Source of the DNA: Diprion similis
Lineage: Eukaryota > Arthropoda > Insecta > Hymenoptera > Diprionidae
DNA length: 64,000 bases
Direction: 5' to 3'
NCBI RefSeq assembly: GCF_021155765.1
Contig: NC_060110.1
Coordinates: forward strand, 23,830,001 to 23,894,000
The notes under the pieces are model-generated. The model was not told the DNA's origin, did not search any database, and worked only from the letters and a program-made list of their open reading frames with translations. The first letter of the stretch is position 1, and the number at the start of each line of letters is the position of its first letter. This document shows positions 41,001 through 49,214 of this stretch, piece by piece. The position numbers and the translations under genes were made by a program.

Positions 41001-44000
41001 GTGTAAGTTTAGTTAACACAAAACCATTTGGTGCCATACATATTCGGTGAATATTTTTCATGGCATACTGTTCAGTATGTGATTTTGGCTTCATCAGAGG
41101 TATTCGTGTTTTTTTTTTTCTACACTCCAGAACTGAATTATACAACAACCAATGTTAGCTAATTACTGCTACGAATATTACGAATATTATAGTTAAACCT
41201 AATAAAAACTTGAGTAACAAACTATTCCTAAGCCAAATCAGATTTTCACATACAAGTATTGTCACATTCAGTTTTTTTTATTGTCTTGCCAACACTAAAT
41301 TACGATTTTCTTCTATCGTCAATGCAGTGAAAATTCAGATGGGAATAAAATGAGGTCAAGTGATGAGAATTCACGAAAATTCTGTATATTAGTATTCACT
41401 TATGGAGTGTGACATTGGTGTCGACTAGATGTATGAAAAATTGTGAACTATGTAACTTGCGTATCTAGTGAAGGTTTCACTTTCTTATAGGACTGCAATC
41501 ACCCGATATTTGGTGACAATAATTACTACCTAATTATTGAAATATTTCAGAAACCAACAACCAGACTTCGTTCAACTGATTTTTTTTTATTTCATTACCA
41601 TTATGACAGAAAATTTGATTTGATCAATTCGTTCTGGACAATTCAAAGTGTAATTGTATCCATATGCTAAATCTCTAGTCTAGGATATATTATAGTTTTT
41701 AATTGGGTCCTCAGATACCGGCAAATAATTTGGTTGGGTAGTTGCAAAAATTATTTGCAATTGCGGGTTGGTAATAATAGATAATTGTTGAACATCTTAA
41801 CAACGTATCATCATAACAATGTCTTTGTTGTAACAATGATCATTTTCATTTAGTATATTTTTACTCTGTTCAAAACCAAGCAGTAACATTGGCAATATTA
41901 CCAATTAATATAGTTTTGAATCTTGTGCAGCGGAGTGTTGGTTTCTGAATATTGTTGGTTGGAGGCATGTGCAGCCAAGGTATCCGAGTCACAAACTATA
42001 TTTTGAAAATATTAGCGATTCCTAGCAACAATGTTGATGGTCATATGGTATTTTATGGTGTGTCCGGGGCTCTGCCTGGTGGATGGACCATAATTATCTC
42101 GCTATCTTGCCGAGCCCAACTCCGGTCATTGCTACTATATCCCTGCTATATTACTCTGTCCGCTTGACCTGCGATATTTTATTTCCAAAACTATATTACG
42201 AATCACATTTGGGAATACAGCCGCGTTTTTTTTTTGTATATTTCACAAAATAACAGCATTAACTTGTATATTTGTTAGTTTGAACTCGACGCGTTGTATA
42301 GGCACATAATGTGGGGAAATATTATGTCAGTTTTCCAAAATTTCTTTTTCAAGTAATCGGATGTTAGTGTGGGTAGCAGTGGTAAAGGAGCAGACTATCT
42401 GAACGGCGAAGATTATTGGTGTGGTAAGAAAATATTACGGGGATGGAATAAATGATTAAAACAGCTTATTGTGGTCTGTGGACAATTGGACATAGAAAGT
42501 GTGGGGATTGGTTGGCAGAGGGAGGGCAGAGGGTGGGATAGGGGCGGAATTTTACAATGGTCAGTGCGACGTTAACGTATGTTACGTGGTGCAGTGTCGA
42601 TGGCAGTATGGTAGCGGGACTACAGTACGTATACTAACTTCTGTGCTTCAGGTAGGCCAATTATTCCAATCATTATATCATCCCGAATCAGCTGTCGGTG
42701 GTTTACAGTTGATAATAATGAAAAATGACCTATATGTTTACATTCAGAGTATTTTTACTTGTTTATTTTCTCAACACTTGAAATCGACTAGCTGTTATTT
42801 CTTTTTATTATTTGACTGCATCCCACCGAACGTCATGGAATTCTATGTGCATTCAGAATTTATGATATTGATGATTTGTACTTCATTGCTCGATGATTCA
42901 CATCACAGTCGACGGGTGTCAAATACTTAAATTCATTCGTGAGGCGCTCAAATGTTCTTGTTTCTTCAGAGCACTGTCGTTACCATTGCACTAATACGAA
43001 TCACAATCCTAAAATTCTCACTGCACAAAACCACGTCAAGGCTATACACTTAATTGTATGGGTATAATAGCCCATAGACTTTATTTGTAAATAGAATCAT
43101 GGGTTCGTTGGTTAATTGGCTAATGTTACTCGTTCGGTAGCTTTCTATAACGAATTTATTATACATTGCTGCAAATCTGCCTACTTTTATATTGTCACAT
43201 AGAATGATCTTTATAAAAAATAATATAGCAATAAGCTTTGTTATTAAAATGATGGAAAAAGCTTTTACCAGTAGATATATCTGTATGTATAACTTTAATA
43301 ATTACGACTACTTTTGAACTCAAATTTTGGCTTTGAAATACAGTTAATTACTCCTCCAAACTGAACGTCTCTTTTTTGCGACAGCTATACATGTAATTTC
43401 TTCTTGCCACATATTTGTCTATGGTATCAACTGTCGTCTTTAAAATTGTATACGTCAATAACATTTCCAGTCGAATTAAATTATTTCTACAGTATTAGCG
43501 AGCAATTGTGCACTACCATTTTGTAACAATTACTCTGGACGCAGTACACTTCTTTAGAGTTGGAAGCTAGACACGTTAATCAGATTCCATGAAATTATTT
43601 CACATTTTCATAACTTTTATATTATTTGTTCAAACTCCTGAAATTGTGACTAAAGGAGATATTACTAATTCTTCCTCAGGAGGTACAATGATGCCACCTC
43701 CGTTTGGACCAGGTGCGATATATCCTGCGCAAGCGGCAATGTTACCTCGGGGACCACCGCAATTCGCACCCGCATATCCGCCTATATTCTATTGGCCGTA
43801 CCCATCACCACCCGTCAGTCCGACCAATTACTATAACCCAGCTAGCGTTGGTGGCATAGCACCAATTCCTCAGCAAGCTACTCTGGTAAGTATCTCTTAT
43901 TATATCGCATGACTAATTTTTGACCAATTTTCTTCATCGATCAGTTCTTTAAATTTGAATTCCATGTAAGTGTATTGTTTTATGCTTGTAAATACTGTCG

Positions 44001-44202
44001 TTAATGAGATGAAGTTTATGATTAAACTAAAACTTGAAGACGTATCTTATTGCAGCTGACCTCACCAGAATGCCTCCATCTGGGCCCACCAGAGCCTCGG
44101 ATACAGGATGTTCATATACCAAGACCTGAAATAGATAAGCGTATTCCGCTACCACCACTACATGCTTCGCGTAGTCAATACATCGAATTGTTCATGGTTT
44201 GA
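11494..44202 (+). CDS. fus: Fusilli/ESRP, epithelial splicing regulatory protein, ESRP-like C-terminus isoform
   Basis: RNA-binding regulator of alternative splicing, acting in the nucleus. Coding exons: 11494-11637, 20256-20450, 22939-23167, 29419-29508, 31042-31096, 31188-31298, 32807-33077, 33167-33382, 33647-33880, 34155-34356, 43680-43885, 44056-44202. All phases agree, giving 699 residues. The N-terminal region (about 1-220) matches the degenerate RNase H-like domain of ESRPs, with LGSDEEE near residue 28 and LHPEA in exon 3. Three RRMs follow: RRM1 about 248-325 ([12 protein letters not shown]1 NGEALVRLV), RRM2 about 349-425 ([18 protein letters not shown]) and RRM3 about 476-555 ([18 protein letters not shown]). 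The Pro/Tyr-rich tail ([12 protein letters not shown]) resembles the vertebrate ESRP1 tail. The start ATG is the first after an in-frame TGA at 11470; two more ATGs follow within four codons. Confidence 0.9.
11695..11723. repeat. ATGTT pentanucleotide microsatellite
   Basis: Five perfect ATGTT copies plus ATGT, 57 bases into fus intron 1. Confidence 0.9.
12425..12605 (+). mobile_element. TTAA-ended element family B, copy 1
   Basis: Begins TTAAGGGGGG, continues GTCGATTTCGACGTTG, and ends in the shared block TTCATTTGACGCAGAAATAA. The same modules in the same order occur at 30064 and 53886. Non-autonomous; no transposase. Confidence 0.6.
19395..19505 (+). mobile_element. TIR element family A, diverged partial copy
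   Basis: Right end AACGTTACGAACTTCAATAG followed by AGGCATCAT resembles the family A terminus. The upstream interior (TTACTAAATTTCAGACAATT) resembles the copies at 20950 and 49490. The left end is not identifiable. Confidence 0.4.
19861..20073. mobile_element. TIR element family A, complete copy
   Basis: Left end CATGAAGTTAGTAACGTTAC and right end TAACGTTACTAACTTCAGCC plus TCAT form terminal inverted repeats around about 170 bases of AT-rich DNA. It lies just upstream of fus exon 2. Confidence 0.7.
20256..20450 (+). CDS. fus: fus coding exon 2
   Basis: 65 codons, phase 0 at both ends (TTGCAG|GTTATG ... AGACAG|GTACGA). Begins [11 protein letters not shown], matching ESRP VGQLHEVLVRP. The Gly/Val/Ala-rich middle is a poorly conserved insert. 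Confidence 0.85.
20451..22938 (+). other. fus intron 2 (2.5 kb)
   Basis: No coding exon recognised. A degenerate family A-like interior lies at about 20880-21060. A 24-base near-palindrome centred on a perfect TGACGTCA lies at 21306-21329. Confidence 0.7.
21306..21329. promoter_or_regulatory. CRE-centred near-palindrome
   Basis: CGCCAATGTGACGTCACG followed by TTGGCG: the halves are reverse complements except for one base pair. The centre is the perfect CREB/ATF octamer TGACGTCA, flanked by CCAAT and its reverse complement ATTGG-like TTGGCG. Candidate intronic regulatory site. Confidence 0.4.
22939..23167 (+). CDS. fus: fus coding exon 3
   Basis: 76 codons plus one base. Starts [10 protein letters not shown] after GTGCAG; contains [15 protein letters not shown] and [11 protein letters not shown], matching ESRP LHVRQILHPEASKK and FFDLRKEF. 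Donor CAAT|GTATCC is weak but the phase is confirmed by exon 4. Confidence 0.87.
24376..24514. mobile_element. TIR element family A, short copy
   Basis: TCATGAGGTTGAAGTTAGTA at the left and CTAACGTTACTAACTTCATT at the right form inverted ends about 140 bases apart, an internally deleted member of the family. Confidence 0.65.
24752..24763. promoter_or_regulatory. NRF1/ewg-type palindrome
   Basis: TGCGCATGCGCA is a perfect match to the NRF1 (Drosophila ewg) consensus, in a locally GC-rich part of fus intron 3. It could mark an alternative or antisense promoter. No transcript start is visible. Confidence 0.35.
27382..27565. mobile_element. pogo/Tigger-like MITE
   Basis: Left end ACAGTAGAACCTCTC and right end AAGGGTTCTACCGTA are imperfect inverted repeats with flanking TA, the target of Tc1/mariner-pogo elements. 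The CAGTAGAACC terminus resembles pogo/Tigger ends. About 185 bases; no transposase. Confidence 0.5.
28816..28832. repeat. GA microsatellite
   Basis: Uninterrupted GA run of about eight units in fus intron 3. Confidence 0.8.
29419..29508 (+). CDS. fus: fus coding exon 4
   Basis: Starts after CACCAG in phase with exon 3 (split Tyr), encodes [20 protein letters not shown] and the following [10 protein letters not shown], and ends G|GTAAGA. It corresponds to the ESRP segment that ends ...VEDMGNIILAMI. Confidence 0.85.
29509..31041 (+). other. fus intron 4 with a family B element
   Basis: AT-rich, no exon. Contains the foldback element at 30064-30427 and a short GTGTGTG run near 30671. Confidence 0.7.
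30064..30427. mobile_element. TTAA-ended foldback element family B, copy 2
   Basis: Left arm begins CTTAAAGGGGTGCCCTG; the right end reads GCCCCCTTAA. The two halves are imperfect reverse complements meeting near 30255: GGGCTTAACAG and TTCATTTAACGCAGAAATAA on the left mirror CTGTTAAGCCC and TTATTTCTATGTCAAGTGAA on the right. TTAA-type ends suggest a piggyBac-like target preference; this is inference. Confidence 0.6.
31042..31096 (+). CDS. fus: fus coding exon 5
   Basis: 55 bases encoding [17 protein letters not shown], with split Gly and Cys at the junctions. Links the N-terminal domain to RRM1. Confidence 0.85.
31188..31298 (+). CDS. fus: fus coding exon 6 (RRM1 first half)
   Basis: Encodes [19 protein letters not shown] and [17 protein letters not shown], nearly identical to vertebrate ESRP RRM1. 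Donor CCAA|GTGAGT. Confidence 0.93.
31299..32806 (+). other. fus intron 6 (1.5 kb)
   Basis: AT-rich, no exon recognised. A long T run lies at about 32330-32344. Confidence 0.7.
32807..33077 (+). CDS. fus: fus coding exon 7 (RRM1 end, RRM2 start)
   Basis: 90 codons from [20 protein letters not shown] through [13 protein letters not shown] to [17 protein letters not shown]. Contains RNP1 of RRM1 and RNP2 of RRM2. Donor GTT|GTGAGT. Confidence 0.93.
33167..33382 (+). CDS. fus: fus coding exon 8 (RRM2)
   Basis: 72 codons, [12 protein letters not shown] to STTAEVQQ, with GDAFVLFA (RNP1) and RYIELFRS. Phase 0 at both ends. Confidence 0.93.
33647..33880 (+). CDS. fus: fus coding exon 9 (RRM3 first half)
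   Basis: 78 codons, [10 protein letters not shown] to HMVYNAQ, including [20 protein letters not shown]. Phase 0 at both ends. Confidence 0.92.
34155..34356 (+). CDS. fus: fus coding exon 10, short form (RRM3 second half)
   Basis: [11 protein letters not shown] through [17 protein letters not shown] to AKALLSP. Donor CCCG|GTACGT leaves one base that joins exactly to the exon at 43680. The LLSP position matches where vertebrate ESRP1 reads CLSPP. Confidence 0.85.
34155..35027 (+). CDS. fus: fus exon 10, extended terminal form
   Basis: Same acceptor, reading through the internal donor to TAA at 35025. Ends AQFYPQM. Contains the Gln-Ala run and several Pro-rich tracts. Confidence 0.75.
   Translation, partial: GQPSGEAFIQMDSESSAYACASQRHHRYMIFGKKQRYIEVFQCSGEDMNLVLTGAVAPPPAKALLSPGTLTTHSPATLAHPPPPSTVALPNHHQQTPLWDIHTLVQAHQAQAQAQAQAQAQAQAQAQAQAQAQAQAQAQAMRNQDLWLMALASNPPPTSSSSPASPTSAVTSKALALPPPPQSQISAYSMAPPTLHAQPPPAPFLLFNMQPRYPILRAPPQGLLPPLVHTSQLNPAAIMGLKRSWENAFPAETAGNPAKRAWQPSAAFQNPQQAAAASGLAYPAQFYPQM
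34479..34574 (+). repeat. fus: In-frame CAGGCT-type hexanucleotide repeat (16 Gln-Ala)
   Basis: Sixteen hexamers mixing CAG/CAA with GCT/GCC/GCG, all encoding Gln-Ala. Codon mixing suggests the repeat is tolerated or selected at protein level. The reverse strand gives long Ser-Leu and Glu-Pro frames that are artefacts. Confidence 0.95.
35598..35603 (+). terminator. Candidate polyadenylation signal, fus long-exon isoform
   Basis: Canonical AATAAA 571 bases past the stop at 35027, in a very AT-rich stretch. A plausible intronic cleavage signal producing the Gln-Ala isoform. Confidence 0.5.
43680..43885 (+). CDS. fus: fus coding exon 11
   Basis: After TCCTCAG, completes a split Gly and encodes [20 protein letters not shown], then Pro/Tyr-rich sequence with [15 protein letters not shown], to [14 protein letters not shown]. 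Clearly related to the vertebrate ESRP1 tail YYPSPPGSPNSLGYF. Confidence 0.85.
44056..44202 (+). CDS. fus: fus coding exon 12 (terminal)
   Basis: 48 codons after [20 protein letters not shown] to SQYIELFMV, then TGA. Phase matches exon 11. It replaces the vertebrate VVRMQGL tail with unrelated sequence. Confidence 0.75.
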   Translation: MTSPECLHLGPPEPRIQDVHIPRPEIDKRIPLPPLHASRSQYIELFMV

Positions 44203-47200
44203 TCGGGCTACTTGTTCGATCAAAGAAATAATCAAGTCAACGCCTTGCCTCGCCCAGCATAAACTACTGATGTATCATACAAGTGATATTATGATAATAA
44301 TCGTTTGTGGTCCCTCTCGTAGTTCTATCGAATAATCAGACGAAAAGGTTGATACAGCCTTAATCTATACAATATTATATTAAATTTTATACATATCAAA
44401 TATATTCGTACAGTCGTTTGTGCGGTAGACTCATGATAAAGGTTGAATTATTCCAAAAAATATTAATGCGGAAGGTATGTCAGCTCTTTACCTTTTGCTC
44501 TCCCGGTACAAATCATTATTGAAGTATATGGGATAAAGTACAGAGAAAAACTAGCATCTTGTTTAAACATGCCGACAAAATTACTTCTGCAATATCAGAG
44601 TACTAGATAAGAAGGCCACAGATTATGAACCTAATAGATTTTAAACATAACAAGTTAGTTTTAATACTTTTAATATTGTTAATAGCGCAATGAAAATATT
44701 TTAATGAATATTCCGATAGCTTAACTTATAAGTAAATATAAAGAATCTAATATATTCGTTACTCCTATCGATATTTCAGATTGTGCTCCTCAATGGTACA
44801 ATATGTTATGTGCTTGAAGAATTTTTATCTATGTCACTGGTTGAATATTTAAAATTTGTATTATCTGATAGACGAGTTGATAAATGCATAATACATAATT
44901 GTGTACCAAGAGAGTATAGAACAATGCAAAGTATAATCAAGAGAACAGCAAATATTACAAAAGTCTTCCAACAACTTTTTTTTTTAAGTATAAAGATTTC
45001 CATTGTTAACTTATTATATTAAGTTATTGATTGCATTTTCATGTATCCTAAACTACCACTCTTATTACTACTGACTATTACTACTATGTATAATTACTAT
45101 ACTGTTAGCTAATGAAACCACAGAATAGCATGCAACGAATTATTTTATTTTATATATATATGCAGCAGGACAGCAGTGTCTTAAAATACTATCTTGAGCG
45201 GATTTTAAAGAGAATATTCTTATATTTACCCAAATTTTATATTACGTTGATTTTTTTGATGCAGCACGTATGCCATTTATTTGGAATCAGTTGAAGAAAG
45301 GTTGCCTATAGCTGTATAGAAATAAATAATACATTGGCTGTGACAGGCGGTAACCCATTAGGCTCTGATTGCGCAAGTTGGACATATTTCTCATTATATT
45401 TATTAATTTTTACACTGGTGTGAAATGGAATTTCCTTTAGGAATTCATTAACATCTGTACAATGCAAACATTTTTTGGGCGTTTTCTCGATTGTCGCGTT
45501 ACATGCCATTTTTTCATTTTTTTCTTTATTCGATAGCTCAATGAAAATGAAATTTCATTTTTAATGGCGCATTTACCCTTTCAAAAATGTATACAACAGT
45601 GCAGTTGAGATGATTCCAAATTTTTTAATTATCCTCAATGTATTTTCTTTGACCTTATCAATTTAACCGTTTTTGAGACCACGTGATCCAAATAGTTTAT
45701 GTTATTATACCATCTATTTCTTAAGTTTGTTGATTAGATTAATCCTAAGTAAACAATCATCCTCTTTATGTACTAGATAATAGATTAGAAAGATATTGTT
45801 TCGCCTTGTTCCTCTTCTTCTATTTTCAAATATAATTAAGCCCGACAGGTGCAATAAAAATCCTGTGCGTGGGTTATATTTTGTGCAATATAATAGGCCG
45901 GTACGTTGCAATACCGCTAAGGAACGTGAAAAGTGCACTAAGTTACGATTGACGGTGTAATTTGTACGAGGTTTCTTATCGGCCCAGCGAACGGCAAACC
46001 TTTTAAACGAACAGACGTTCTGAATAAGCTTTTGATTCATTTTTCAATATCCAGTACCCATCCATTTTTTTCCCATTTAGAAGAAATTGAATTTCTTACT
46101 GTTGTTACAAAAACTATGAAAATACCTGGATGCATGTCCATGATAGTTGTAAGTAATATCCAGGTATTTGTTTTTTTCATAGAGTATGTAAATTGTTCCA
46201 AAAAATGATGCTTGCTCTGTGTCGTCTCACCCATGTCGTAGTTCTCATTGAATTTGGGTCGATAATTAATCAAAAGCCTGAGCCGCACATCTTGATACAC
46301 ATGTTCTTTCATTTCCGTTGCCTCCTACTTTCTTTCGACTTGTTATCAAACGGAGGCGGACAATTTGAAGATTTATTTTAATATTGAACTTTGGATGTCA
46401 CGCACCCTCCAAAAATATACCCGTATATTTATACGTTATATTAATATATTTTGTAGCGAATGTAGTTAGCCAATTGAAATGACAGTTTTTGCAGCTGTAT
46501 TCAGCATACGATATTCGTATCATTTGCGCACATCTGACCAGCTGTAGCAATTGATCGGTTTGTGCGTCTTTCCCAAAACTGTCTAGCCAAGCAATATAAT
46601 TCTAAGTCGTGGAAAATTTTTTATTTATACTTACAATTAGTGGCTGCGAAAACTGTTTTACACTCGTGTTAATATTTTACTAAGATGTGAATTGTATAAT
46701 TTACAAAAATTAATATATCGCATACATAGATTTTATTAGACGTATAATAACTTAAATTATAGTCAAATTTCATAATGATTGATTTTGATGGCAAAGCAGC
46801 GTATCACAATAATAGCAATACAAATTATTAATACACTGACAAAACTTGGTGATTATCAACATTAAGCGGAGTGTTGACTCAAGTGTTGTGTAATAATTAT
46901 GTGTGCATTCCGTGTATGTGTGTATGTGAAAGAAAGTCAAATTACACACACTCAACCACTATTTTGAATTAAATTTTAATTGTTAATTGGTTAATACTTC
47001 AACTTTCAAGTTGCTCTTCTCTTACAATAACGTTTCCTGAACATAGAAATCCTTCTGACAATGAGTGAAACATGGATCAGAATGGAATTTGATTATTTCC
47101 AGAATTTGCTTGTCTCACCAAAAAAATATTGTGCTGCGTTCATTGCCAGTTGTTAATTATCGATAAAACCTCATTGTACAACACGAAAGCGTTGATGCTG

Positions 47201-48420
47201 ACTGTTGGAACTTGGGAAGCTAAGTGTGGATCAATTAGAAAAAAAATACATCGTGTGATTCACAATTAGTATATTGCTAATACTATACGCCGAGAAGAAA
47301 AAACACATCTGTGACATGGAGGTCTAAAATGCCTAGTGTTTTAAATATTAATTGTTATATGTAGTTGAAACTACATAATTAATTAGAGCTAGTATCATAA
47401 TTGTAAAACGCATCTCAAATAAAAACGACACAAAGTGACAGCAGAAAATCAGTCGTATAGATGTATTATTGCATGTTTTTGTATTTTATCATTTCTTCTA
47501 TTGAATGCCTTGGGCGATTTTTTTAACATGTTATATGTGCACAAAATAATAAAAGAACAAATTTGGAATTGAAACAAACATTTCAAATCAGTGGCATCAG
47601 ATAGTAGGCATCAGGTTCAATGTTAAGCGTGAGAAAATATATTGGTTTAGTTAGCCTTAGTATTTAACAGAAATTGGCCAATCACCAATTAATTTTTTTG
47701 AATTTAACATCGAACATGGTGTCTACTTATAATACGTATGTCACCAATTTCAAATGTTTTTCTTTTTTGCATTGTTTTTGTATTGCACAGATTTTAAAAC
47801 TTAGGATCAAGAAACTGTAACCCTGACATCTTCGCGGTAATGTAATCGGTCAAGTTACACCGTAAAGACATTTAAACTAACTAAATCTGCCGTTTTAGCT
47901 TTCGTGTCGTGGTTGAACCACATTATAATTTCAAATTATTAAAATGTAGTTTCGTGGGATACCAACGGTTGCAACGTATATCTTATTTGTCGCGCTGAGT
48001 AATCATACATTCTTTTGTCAGTGAACCAATGGCATTTCAGGACATTACAGCAAGTGGTTCTACAAGAATATCATTATTCGTTATTACGAACGTTGACCGA
48101 AGACAACGTTACGAATCATCGTGAGGATTGTCAAATATTAAATTTAGCCGTTGATTCCGACTGAAAAATAATTTTCTTTAGTGGATTCCGACAGGGATAT
48201 AAACTCTCCGTGTACGTAAAATTTGTTCAGTTTGGAAATATAACATTTATTCATCATGTTTGAGTTGTATAATTTAAATTAATATCCACTCCTATTAATT
48301 TTAAGCTTTTCAAATCGTTCGATTCAATGGCGTCGACTATTCAATTTTAGAGTATCGTAAGCATTGACCAATTGGGTAAATCTTGTTCTAAGCCACTTGA
48401 CTCGGCAGGTTGCGCAGTGT
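44203..48420. other. fus 3' UTR and intergenic DNA
   Basis: No coding exon recognised on either strand. AATAAA at 45321-45326 is the first canonical polyadenylation signal on the + strand that I found downstream of the fus stop. An imperfect hairpin lies at 46112-46185. Confidence 0.6.
45321..45326 (+). terminator. Candidate distal polyadenylation signal of fus
   Basis: AATAAA about 1.1 kb past the 44202 stop. Other nearby non-canonical signals cannot be excluded. Confidence 0.3.
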
Positions 48421-48432
48421 TTTGCATCGGTC

Positions 48433-48448
48433 ATTGCGCATGCGCAAT
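48433..48448. promoter_or_regulatory. NRF1/ewg-type palindrome, BLOC1S2 promoter
   Basis: ATTGCGCATGCGCAAT is a perfect 16-base palindrome containing the NRF1 core GCGCATGCGC, 260 bases before the BLOC1S2 start codon. NRF1 sites are typical of TATA-less housekeeping promoters. This is the clearest promoter element in the window. Confidence 0.6.
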
Positions 48449-48707
48449 CTCATCTGATTTTAATCATCATGTATTTCTTGTAATTGTGTGTAACAGTGGT
48501 AACAGTCGTCAGCTGATGCGTTGCTGAGTGCAATTTTTTCTTCGGACCGATTGAATTAAACGTGGCTGGGTAGGATTGAATATTAATAAATATTCAGACC
48601 AAGTCCGAATGTATAAAAATATGACAAGGTGACTCGTGCAGCGAAGCACGTGAAATTATCAGGTGTCTGTTAACTGTATAGTCGATTGACTGAATCGAAA
48701 CAACACT

Positions 48708-49214
48708 ATGACATCAATCAAAAGTCAGGCGAGAGCCGATGCAGCTATGCCAGAAGAGTCGATAGACGTTGGAAATGCGGAGGAAATTGATGGAAATCAA
48801 CGATGCGAATCACCAAAGCGTGGTACAACTTTATCGACGAGTACGAGCAGCTTTGAGGCCTTGGATCCTCACGATCCTAACCTGAGTCGTTTGGCTAATA
48901 CCATGTTTCAAAAGACAGGTGAATACCTCCAAGAAGAACTGACCTCGACTCATGCTGACTACCGCTTACTTGAGCGTTTGAACAAAGAAGCAATCGGAAA
49001 GTATGCCGAATTGAAAACAATATCTTCCAACGTTTCCCACGCCCTGGTAGCACTCAACTCCAAATACAAGAAACTTCAGCCAGTGCTCGATAATATCAAT
49101 GAGATTGATGACAGCGTTACAAAATTAGAGCAAGCAGCTTATAAGCTTGCAGCTTATTCCAAGCGATTAGAAACAAAATTCAAGGATCTTGAAAAGGAAA
49201 GCAAGGCCAAATGA
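48708..49214 (+). CDS. Blos2: BLOC-1 subunit 2 (BLOS2)
   Basis: Subunit of BLOC-1, and in animals of the lysosome-positioning complex BORC, which work on endosome-lysosome and pigment-granule biogenesis in the cytoplasm. 168 residues from one exon. The first 55 or so residues are acidic/Ser-Thr-rich and not conserved. Residues 63-165 match the family: GEYLQEELTSTHADYRLLER, then a long helical coiled-coil region with KYKKLQPVLDNINEIDDSV and the hallmark LEQAAYKLAAYSKRLE (human LEQAAYKLDAYSKKLE). The human protein is 142 residues. The ATG follows an in-frame TGA at 48687, so the start is secure. No intron interrupts the coding region. Confidence 0.93.
   Translation: MTSIKSQARADAAMPEESIDVGNAEEIDGNQRCESPKRGTTLSTSTSSFEALDPHDPNLSRLANTMFQKTGEYLQEELTSTHADYRLLERLNKEAIGKYAELKTISSNVSHALVALNSKYKKLQPVLDNINEIDDSVTKLEQAAYKLAAYSKRLETKFKDLEKESKAK

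Larger units (their letters stand above)
34357..43679 (+). other. fus intron 10 (9.3 kb), containing the 3' UTR of the long exon 10
   Basis: Between 35028 and 43679 I see no exon with family resemblance. The longest frame (42499-42930, 143 codons) is not recognisable. The DNA is AT-rich with scattered T runs. Confidence 0.65.

Noticed and set aside
42499-42930. 143-codon + frame in fus intron 10
   Set aside because: First half comes from a G-rich stretch, second half is AT-driven Phe/Leu/Ile; does not resemble ESRP and phase to exon 11 is not supported.
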